Assembly (NCBI GenBank): GCA_030830595.1
Contig: JAURMS010000375.1
Location: 1 to 5,311 of the forward strand
DNA length: 5,311 nucleotides
Origin: Gammaproteobacteria bacterium
GTDB taxonomy: Bacteria > Pseudomonadota > Gammaproteobacteria > Steroidobacterales > Steroidobacteraceae
Reading direction: 5' to 3'
The first letter of the stretch is position 1, and each line of letters opens with the position of its first letter. The position numbers and the translations under genes were made by a program. The notes under the pieces were generated by a model, which searched no databases, was not told the origin of the DNA, and worked only from the letters and a program-made list of their open reading frames with translations. Positions 1-5,311 of the stretch are shown here, in pieces.

Positions 1-800
1 GCGACGGCGAGCGGCAGCAACAGGGCGACGCTCCAGCCGAGCAGCAGGATGGGAACGGGAATCTCCGAGGTCGGGGCAATGCCGAGCGCATTCAATCGAG
101 TGAAGTGCAGCCCCCCCGCTGACAGGATCAGGCCGACGCCACCCAGCCGTGCCAGGGCCGGACGCCAGGCGTCTTGCTGCCCGCCCCCCGTCGCCGACAG
201 GTAGGCCAGCGACAGGACCGTGGTCCCGAAGGGCGCCACGGCAAGCACTGCCACGCCTGGAAACTCCCCGGTCCACGCCAGGCGGCCGAACCACTCACCC
301 AGCAACCAGAGCGGAGCCAGGACCGCCAACCATAGTAGCTGCGGCCAGTCTCGCAACAGGGCAAAGCCGGCCGCCGCGCCGAGCGCCCACACCAGCAGGG
401 CCTCGCTCCAGTGGGCTTCCAAGTGGAAAACCTGACCGGAGAGGAAAATGGCCGCCCCAAGCACCGAGGTTCCGATCCCGTGCAGGGTCGTTGCGAGGGC
501 CGGGCTGAAGCGGGCACCGAAGGCACCGCCCATATGCAAGGCGACCACGCCCGCCACCAGGATGGCATGGCGCGCGAAGGGCGAGACCTGCTGCCAGTTG
601 GCGGCGACGAACAGGAACATGCCAGCCGCCACCAGCAAGCCGCCGAAACCGAAGGCGAGGCGGGCAAAATGGCCGGTGTGGGACGTCTCTCCCGTGCGCT
701 CATGCTCGCGCAACTTCTCTGCCATGGCCGCATCGATCACGCCGGCAGTTTCCCAGCGGTCGATGGCGCGATCGATGGTACGTGAGGAGCCAGGGATCAT
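1..800 (-). CDS. DUF2157 family multi-pass inner-membrane protein (partial, 3' end off window)
   Basis: The minus-strand frame opens at the ATG at 800-798 and stays open to the window edge, giving 266 residues without a stop. A soluble N-terminus (residues 1-45) has the short helical pattern typical of DUF2157 proteins, with IDRWETAGVID at 13-23. It is followed by about eight hydrophobic segments, near residues 48-67, 77-95, 102-122, 133-149, 154-170, 183-202, 215-231 and 249-266. The first membrane segment ends in FVAANW (64-69), the family's recognisable aromatic motif. The family is an inner-membrane protein group of unknown biochemical role, so no function is assigned. The start is the only ATG after the in-frame TAG at about 851-849, and no Shine-Dalgarno sequence precedes it. 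The gene is divergent from the adhesin-like gene and probably not functionally tied to it. Confidence is high for the reading frame and good for the family. Confidence 0.85.
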   Translation of the reverse strand, partial: MIPGSSRTIDRAIDRWETAGVIDAAMAEKLREHERTGETSHTGHFARLAFGFGGLLVAAGMFLFVAANWQQVSPFARHAILVAGVVALHMGGAFGARFSPALATTLHGIGTSVLGAAIFLSGQVFHLEAHWSEALLVWALGAAAGFALLRDWPQLLWLAVLAPLWLLGEWFGRLAWTGEFPGVAVLAVAPFGTTVLSLAYLSATGGGQQDAWRPALARLGGVGLILSAGGLHFTRLNALGIAPTSEIPVPILLLGWSVALLLPLAV

Positions 801-806
801 GATGGA

Positions 807-812
807 ATTGTA
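807..812 (-). promoter_or_regulatory. Candidate -10 element for the DUF2157 gene
   Basis: On the minus strand this reads TACAAT, five of six matches to the sigma-70 -10 consensus. It ends 6 nt before the ATG at 800, so transcription would begin at or next to the start codon. That fits the absence of a Shine-Dalgarno sequence and would give a leaderless message. The hexamer 17 nt upstream is a poor -35, so this is a weak prediction from one short match. Confidence 0.25.
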
Positions 813-834
813 AGCTTGAGACGGGACGACGAAT

Positions 835-841
835 GAGGTGG
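835..841 (+). promoter_or_regulatory. Ribosome binding site that sets the start of the adhesin-E-like gene
   Basis: GAGGTGG is a close match to the anti-Shine-Dalgarno complement and lies 9 nt before the ATG at 851. It decides between two in-frame ATGs. The upstream one at 833 overlaps this site and has no ribosome binding site of its own, and it would add six residues (MRWNSP) ahead of an otherwise normal signal peptide. Confidence 0.7.
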
Positions 842-850
842 AATTCCCCT

Positions 851-1354
851 ATGAGATCCTGTCACACAGTGTTTTTGGTCGGCTCGCTGTTCCTCGGCGC
901 GTCATGGGCCGCCAGCGCCCAGATCAACTCCGTGCCCATGAAAGGCCTGGGCAACGACTGGGTCAAGCGACTCGAGCTGCGCGGCAAGATGGACTGGGAG
1001 TGGATCGAGACCTATTCTGACCGCGTGTTCTTCATGACCCGCAAGGGGGCGGCCCGCAACGGCGACATCGCCACCCTCTGGCTGCGCGTTGAGTACAAGT
1101 TCACCCAGGATGCGAGTTCGCACCGCAGCGTGCTGAGCCGCGACGACTGGGACTGTCGCCAGCGCAAGCGGGCCAACGTGGCAGCCTTCCTGTTCAAGTG
1201 GAACAACCTCCAGGACCCGGAGCCCGAGCGGGCCTCAGCCATCCTGCCCACCTGGGAGGTGATCGACGACGGCACGCTCGCCCAGACGCTGCTGGAGTTC
1301 GCCTGCAGCGTGCAGCCACTCCAGCAACTGGTCGACCCGGAAGCCACCGAGTGA
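851..1354 (+). CDS. Small secreted protein, surface-adhesin E-like
   Basis: This encodes 167 residues. A Sec signal peptide (residues 1-23) has a short basic start, a hydrophobic core (VFLVGSLFLGA) and an A-S-A cleavage site before Q24, so the mature protein should be periplasmic or surface exposed. The mature part resembles the surface-adhesin protein E domain. It has a DWEWIE strand at 48-53, a Y-S-D turn at 55-57, a basic and glycine turn followed by a tryptophan strand (LWLRVEY, 76-82), a D-C-R-Q-R-K-R block at 101-107 and a second cysteine at 152 near the end. Cys102 and Cys152 are the only cysteines of the mature chain and probably form a disulfide. No lipobox is present. Family members are usually annotated only by this domain, so an adhesive function is not shown. 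The gene is first in a probable operon, 25 bp before the sulfotransferase. Confidence 0.75.
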   Translation: MRSCHTVFLVGSLFLGASWAASAQINSVPMKGLGNDWVKRLELRGKMDWEWIETYSDRVFFMTRKGAARNGDIATLWLRVEYKFTQDASSHRSVLSRDDWDCRQRKRANVAAFLFKWNNLQDPEPERASAILPTWEVIDDGTLAQTLLEFACSVQPLQQLVDPEATE

Positions 1355-1379
1355 CTTCTCGGGTGGTGGGCGACCGGGC

Positions 1380-3404
1380 ATGAACTCCAGCGACCAGCCC
1401 ACCGGCAGCCTGGGCGCGGCGCTGGCCAACGCGGAGCGGCTGCTGGCCTCCGATCCCGAGCTGGCCGCCGAGCAGGCCAGCGAAATCCTGGTCGCGGTAC
1501 CCGGGCAACCGCTGGCAGTGCTGTTGCTGGGCATGGCCCACCGCCTGGCCGGGCGCACGCAGCGCTCGCTGGAGGTGCTGGGCACGCTGGTGACCTCGCA
1601 GCAGCAGTGGGCCCCCGCGCATTTCGAGTATGGCCAGTCGCTGGCGACGGCAGGCAAGGGCGAAGAGGCTATCCTGGCCCTGCGCCGTGCAGTGGAGCTG
1701 AAGCCCGACTTCGCCGAGGCCTGGCGCGTACTGGCCGCCCACCTCGAGGCCATCGGCGACCACTCGGGCGCCGGTGCGGCCTTTGCCAGGCACCTGCAGC
1801 ACTCGGCCACCGAACCGAGGCTGCTGGAGGCAGGCGCCGCCCTCTGCGATGACCGGGTCGGCGAGGCCGAAGCACTGCTCCGCACCTACCTGAAGGAACA
1901 TCCCACCGACGTGGCCGCGATCCGCATGCTGGCCGAGGTGGCGCTGCGTCTCGGTCGCAACCAGGACGCGGAAACACTGCTGACCCGCTGCCTTGAACTG
2001 GCGCCCGGCTTCACCCCGGCCCGCTACAACCGCGCCATCGCCCTGCACCGGCTCGGCCGCGCGGCCGAGGCGAGGACCGACGTGGAGCGCGTGCTGCTGG
2101 CTGATTCTCGCAACCCCGCCTTTCGCAACCTGCATGCCGCCATCCTGGGACGCATCGGCGAATTCGAGCAGGCCCTCGAGGTCTATGCCGGCGTCCTGTC
2201 CGAATACCCCAACCAGGCCAAGGCCTGGATGAGCTATGGGCATGCGCTCAAGGCCGCAGGCCGCGGAGAGGAGTGCGTGGCCGCCTACCGTCGGTGCATC
2301 GAGCTGCAGCCGGGCTTCGGCGAGGCCTGGTGGAGCCTGGCCAACCTCAAGACCCATCGCTTCACGGCTGCCGAGATCGGGGCCATGCGGGTCCAGCTCG
2401 CTCGCCAGGACCTCGGCATCGAGGACCGCCTGCACTTCGAGTTCACCCTCGGCAAGGCCGAGGAGGACGCCGGGCGCCATGCCGCGTCCTTCCGGCATTA
2501 CGAGGCCGGCAACCACCTGCGCCGATCCATGGTGCGCCACGACCCTGATGACTATACGCGGCATCTCGAGCGCACCCGCGAGGTGCTGACCCGGGCCTTC
2601 ATGGCGTCGCGTCAAGGCTGCGGGGATCCCTCCCCCGACCCCATCCTGGTGGTCGGCCTGCCGCGGGCGGGCTCGACGCTGATCGAGCAGATCCTGGCCA
2701 GCCATCCGCAGGTGGAAGGCACCATGGAACTGCCCGACGTCATTGCGATCGCCCGCAGCCTCGGTGGGACCGGGGTGGGCAGCCAGGGCAGCTATCTGGA
2801 CCGACTGGCCGGACTGGAACCCACTGAGTTTGCCGCGCTGGGCAGGCGCTACCTCGAGGGCACCCGGATCCAGCGCAAGACCGCGGCACCCTTCTTCGTC
2901 GACAAGATGCCCAACAATTTCCTGCATGTGGGCCTGATCCACCTGATGTTGCCCAATGCCCGCATCATCGATGCCCGGCGACATCCCATGGCCTGCTGCT
3001 TCTCCAACTACAAGCAGCACTTTGCCCGGGGTCAGCTGTTCACCTACGACCTGGAGGGCATCGGACGCTACTACCGCGACTACGTGGCGCTGATGGCCCA
3101 CTTCGACGAGGTGCTCCCCGGGCGGGTTCACCGGGTGTTCTACGAACGCATGGTGGAGGACACGGAAGGCGAGGTCCGGCGGTTGCTGGATCACTGCGGC
3201 CTGCCCTTCGACGAGGCCTGCCTGCGCTTCCATGAGAACGAGCGCGCGGTCCGCACGGCCAGTTCCGAACAGGTCCGCCAGCCCATCTATCGGGAGGGCC
3301 TGGAACAGTGGCGTCACTACGAGGCCTTCCTGGGCCCCTTGCGCGCGGCGCTGGGGCCGGTGCTCGAGGCCTATCCCGATGTGCCGCCAACAAGTGTACA
3401 TTAG
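1380..3404 (+). CDS. TPR-repeat sulfotransferase (PAPS-dependent, Sulfotransfer_3-like)
   Basis: This encodes 674 residues with no signal peptide or membrane segment, consistent with a cytoplasmic enzyme moving sulfate from PAPS to a substrate. The N-terminal half is a helical tetratricopeptide array of about eight to nine units (near 44-77, 78-111, 112-145, 146-176, 177-210, 211-244, 245-278, 279-312 and 350-382), with typical endings such as AVELKPDFAEAW and CIELQPGFGEAW. The sulfotransferase domain covers about 419-640. The 5'-phosphosulfate loop is GLPRAGSTLIEQ (426-437), the likely catalytic Glu is E450, DKMPNN is at 508-513, and the 3'-phosphate site is R534 to S542 in RRHPMACCFS. All expected nucleotide-binding residues are present, so the enzyme looks intact. 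The ATG at 1380 has a G-rich stretch (1361-1369) upstream; GTG codons at 1362 and 1365 are alternative starts. The substrate is not shown by sequence, but the TPR half suggests protein or glycoprotein binding. It sits 34 bp before the TonB receptor gene. Confidence 0.92.
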   Translation: MNSSDQPTGSLGAALANAERLLASDPELAAEQASEILVAVPGQPLAVLLLGMAHRLAGRTQRSLEVLGTLVTSQQQWAPAHFEYGQSLATAGKGEEAILALRRAVELKPDFAEAWRVLAAHLEAIGDHSGAGAAFARHLQHSATEPRLLEAGAALCDDRVGEAEALLRTYLKEHPTDVAAIRMLAEVALRLGRNQDAETLLTRCLELAPGFTPARYNRAIALHRLGRAAEARTDVERVLLADSRNPAFRNLHAAILGRIGEFEQALEVYAGVLSEYPNQAKAWMSYGHALKAAGRGEECVAAYRRCIELQPGFGEAWWSLANLKTHRFTAAEIGAMRVQLARQDLGIEDRLHFEFTLGKAEEDAGRHAASFRHYEAGNHLRRSMVRHDPDDYTRHLERTREVLTRAFMASRQGCGDPSPDPILVVGLPRAGSTLIEQILASHPQVEGTMELPDVIAIARSLGGTGVGSQGSYLDRLAGLEPTEFAALGRRYLEGTRIQRKTAAPFFVDKMPNNFLHVGLIHLMLPNARIIDARRHPMACCFSNYKQHFARGQLFTYDLEGIGRYYRDYVALMAHFDEVLPGRVHRVFYERMVEDTEGEVRRLLDHCGLPFDEACLRFHENERAVRTASSEQVRQPIYREGLEQWRHYEAFLGPLRAALGPVLEAYPDVPPTSVH

Positions 3405-3425
3405 GCGGCGGTCGTACAAAAAACA

Positions 3426-3431
3426 GGGGAG
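3426..3431 (+). promoter_or_regulatory. Ribosome binding site of the TonB-dependent receptor gene
   Basis: GGGGAG lies 7 nt before the ATG at 3439. It supports that start, which gives a long basic signal-peptide start (RSKKRK) and no competing upstream ATG in the 34-bp gap. Confidence 0.6.
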
Positions 3432-3438
3432 TGGAATC

Positions 3439-5311
3439 ATGCAGAGGTCGAAGAAGCGCAAGTTGATCAGGCAGCAGGCTCTGGTCATGTCCGTGCCGCT
3501 GGCCTCCTCATTGCTGGCCGTGGCAGCACCCGCCGGGGCGCAGCAGCCGGGGCTGCTGGAGGAGATCGTGGTCACCGCCCAGAAGCGCGAGGAAAGCCTC
3601 CAGGACGTGGCGGTCAGCCTGCAGGCCCTGGGCAACACCAAGCTGGAGGAACTGAACGTCCAGAATTTCTCGGACTACGCCCGCTTCCTGCCCAGTCTTT
3701 CCTTCCAGAGCGGCGGCCAGAGCGGCGGTCCCGGCTTCCAGCGCGCCTACATGCGCGGCGTGGCCAGCGGCGGCGACGGCAACCACTCGGCCTCGCTGCC
3801 AAGCGTCGGCACCTACCTGGACGAGCAGCCGGTCACCACCATCCAGGGCGCGCTCGACGTGCATATCTATGACGTGCAGCGCGTCGAGGCCCTCGCCGGG
3901 CCACAGGGCACGCTGTATGGCGCCAGCTCCCAGGCCGGCACCATCCGCATCATCACCAACAAGCCGGATCCCTCCGGCTTCGAGGCCGGCTACGACCTGC
4001 GCGTGGACTCGATCTCCAAGGGCGGCACCGGCTACGTAGCTGAGGGCTTTGCCAACCTGCCGATCAGCGACCGGGCCGCGATCCGCCTGGTCGGCTGGCA
4101 CCGCGAGGATGCCGGCTATGTGGACAACGTCCGTGGCACCGTCACCTACCCCACCTCCGGGGTCACCATCGACAACGCCGACCAGGTCAAGAAGGACTAC
4201 AACGATGGGCAGGTAAGCGGGGCCCGCGCCGCCCTGAAAATCGACCTTGACGAAAGCTGGACCGTCACCGCCGGTGTCATGGGCCAGCGCGGCGAGTACA
4301 ACGGCAGCTTCGGCTATCGCCCGGGCACCGAGCTCGAGATCACCCGCTTCAACCCCGAGACCATCGAGGACCGCTGGACCCAGGCAGCCCTGACGGTGGA
4401 AGGGCGCTTCAGCAAGTTCGACGTGGTCTACGCCGGCTCCATGCTGAACCGCCGTGACGAGACCGAGCTCGACTATGTCGACTACTCCTACTACTACGAT
4501 TCCTGCTGCGCTTACGGTTACTACATCTACGACGATGCGGGCAACTTCATCGACCCCACCCAGTACATTCTGGGCAAGGACAAGTACAAGAAGCAGAGCC
4601 ACGAACTGCGCATCTCCTCCAAGGGCGATGGTCCGCTGAGTTTCGTCGCCGGGCTGTTCTATCAGCGCCAGGAACACAATATCGAGCAGCGCTACGTGAT
4701 CGACGGCCTGGCGGGGCCCAACGCCATCGCCCCGCTGGAGTCGCTGTGGGTCACCGGCTGGCCCGACACCTGGTGGCTCACGAAGCAGTTGCGTATCGAC
4801 CGCGACACCGCCGCCTTCGGCGAGGTGACCTACCAGGTCACCGACGCACTGTCGGTCACCGGCGGCATCCGCTTCTTCGAGGCAGAGAATTCCCTGGAGG
4901 GTTATTTCGGCTTCGGGCTGACCAACCCCTTCTTCCCGGTGCTGGGCGAGCCACAGTGCTTCCGCCAGGACGCGATCAAGGGCGCGCCCTGCACCAACCT
5001 CGACAAGGTCGTGAAGGAAAGCGGCAACACGCCGAAATTGAACCTGACCTATCGCTTCGACGATGAGAAGCTGGTCTATGCCACCTATTCGGAGGGCTTC
5101 CGGCCGGGAGGCGTGAACCGTCGCGGCGACCTGCCGCCCTACGGCGCGGACTACCTGAAGAACTACGAGCTGGGTTGGAAGACCAGCTGGGCAGGTGACA
5201 GCCTGCGCTTTAACGGCGCGGTGTTCATCGAGGAATGGGAGGACTTCCAGTTCGCCTTCCTGGGCCAGAATGCGCTCACCCAGATCGCCAACGCGGGCAA
5301 CGCCCGCATCA
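3439..5311 (+). CDS. TonB-dependent outer-membrane receptor (partial, 3' end off window)
   Basis: The frame is open to the window edge and gives 624 residues; receptors of this type are usually about 750-850, so the last barrel strands are missing. A signal peptide (1-34) with RSKKRK near the start ends at A-G-A before Q35. A TonB-box-like LLEEIVVTAQKR follows at 39-50. The plug spans about 53-176 and ends in the classic GPQGTLYGASSQAGTIRIIT (154-173). The barrel contains the common late motif YATYSEGFRPGGVNR (547-561) followed by YELGWK. Such receptors import scarce ligands (iron chelates, cobalamin, oligosaccharides or other organics) across the outer membrane using TonB-ExbB-ExbD energy; the ligand cannot be read here. 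The plug has a glycine and serine-rich insertion (SGGDGNHSASLPSV) before GTYLDEQPV. Notable predicted loops are a tyrosine and aspartate-rich stretch (345-366) with adjacent cysteines C356 and C357, a tryptophan cluster (437-446), and the pair C507 and C518. The gene is probably co-transcribed with the preceding sulfotransferase. Confidence 0.93.
   Translation, partial: MQRSKKRKLIRQQALVMSVPLASSLLAVAAPAGAQQPGLLEEIVVTAQKREESLQDVAVSLQALGNTKLEELNVQNFSDYARFLPSLSFQSGGQSGGPGFQRAYMRGVASGGDGNHSASLPSVGTYLDEQPVTTIQGALDVHIYDVQRVEALAGPQGTLYGASSQAGTIRIITNKPDPSGFEAGYDLRVDSISKGGTGYVAEGFANLPISDRAAIRLVGWHREDAGYVDNVRGTVTYPTSGVTIDNADQVKKDYNDGQVSGARAALKIDLDESWTVTAGVMGQRGEYNGSFGYRPGTELEITRFNPETIEDRWTQAALTVEGRFSKFDVVYAGSMLNRRDETELDYVDYSYYYDSCCAYGYYIYDDAGNFIDPTQYILGKDKYKKQSHELRISSKGDGPLSFVAGLFYQRQEHNIEQRYVIDGLAGPNAIAPLESLWVTGWPDTWWLTKQLRIDRDTAAFGEVTYQVTDALSVTGGIRFFEAENSLEGYFGFGLTNPFFPVLGEPQCFRQDAIKGAPCTNLDKVVKESGNTPKLNLTYRFDDEKLVYATYSEGFRPGGVNRRGDLPPYGADYLKNYELGWKTSWAGDSLRFNGAVFIEEWEDFQFAFLGQNALTQIANAGNARI
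4471..4536 (+). other. Acidic tyrosine-rich segment inside the TonB-dependent receptor
   Basis: Residues 345-366 of the receptor hold nine tyrosines (346, 349, 351, 352, 353, 359, 361, 362, 364) and five aspartates (345, 348, 354, 365, 366), with two adjacent cysteines at 356-357. It follows a barrel-strand-like stretch (FDVVYAGSMLNRRDE) and precedes another (YKKQSHELRISS), so it is most simply an extracellular loop. Tyrosines next to acidic residues are the usual context for tyrosine sulfation. The loop assignment and any modification are inferred. Confidence 0.6.

Noticed and set aside
128..733. Minus-strand open frame of 201 codons
   Set aside because: It is out of frame with the DUF2157 membrane protein that covers the same region. 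It is rich in Arg, Ser, Trp and Pro and has no membrane or domain pattern.
816..844. Promoter-like TTGAGA, 17 nt, TGGAAT upstream of the adhesin-E-like gene
   Set aside because: The -10 would overlap the ribosome binding site (835-841) and start the transcript at the ATG, losing that site, so the two predictions conflict.
833..850. Upstream ATG at 833 as the start of the adhesin-E-like gene
   Set aside because: It overlaps the ribosome binding site that serves the ATG at 851, and the start at 851 gives a better signal peptide.
3395..3418. Inverted repeat TGTAC/GTACA with a 14-nt spacer, between the sulfotransferase stop and the receptor start, followed by an A run
   Set aside because: The arms are only 5 bp and do not extend inward or outward. 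The A run is on the wrong strand for a plus-strand terminator. TGTACA could be a weak -35 but no good -10 follows. It may be chance.
1194..3641. Very long minus-strand open frame (815 codons) opposite the sulfotransferase gene
   Set aside because: The plus-strand frame has clear TPR and sulfotransferase motifs. The minus-strand translation has no recognisable domain and runs across two plus-strand genes, as expected from a GC-rich shadow frame.
3508..4677. Minus-strand open frame of 389 codons opposite the TonB receptor
   Set aside because: It is antisense to a well-supported receptor plug and barrel. The Val/Ala/Gly-rich translation is a complement of the GC-biased codons, with no domain evidence.

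Overview
The window comes from a GC-rich bacterium whose coding regions strongly prefer G or C at the third codon position. An outer-membrane TonB-dependent receptor, Sec signal peptides and a surface-adhesin-E-like protein indicate a Gram-negative member of the Pseudomonadota. The style of the receptor and its sulfotransferase neighbour resembles marine or environmental Gammaproteobacteria. That placement is an inference from protein style; no rRNA or marker gene is present.

Layout. Positions 800 down to 1 (minus strand) hold the N-terminal 266 residues of a multi-pass inner-membrane protein of the DUF2157 type, which continues past the left edge. A 50-bp divergent gap (801-850) follows. Three plus-strand genes then run closely spaced: a small secreted surface-adhesin-E-like protein (851-1354), a 674-residue TPR-sulfotransferase (1380-3404), and a TonB-dependent receptor (3439 to beyond the right edge, 624 residues visible). 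The gaps between them are 25 and 34 bp with no terminator-like hairpin, so they look like one operon. No tRNA, rRNA, insertion sequence, CRISPR array or phage gene was seen. The long minus-strand open frames opposite the plus-strand genes are shadows caused by high GC.

How the genes may work together. The sulfotransferase should use PAPS in the cytoplasm, with its TPR array holding a protein or glycan substrate. Its catalytic region carries an Arg, Glu and Lys at the same relative spacing as I recall for human tyrosylprotein sulfotransferase 2. The receptor encoded next to it has a barrel segment with nine tyrosines in 22 residues, interspersed with aspartates, which is the type of sequence that tyrosine sulfotransferases prefer. 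The main hypothesis is therefore that the sulfotransferase modifies tyrosines of its neighbour receptor (or of the small secreted protein) before export. This is inference from sequence and neighbourhood only.
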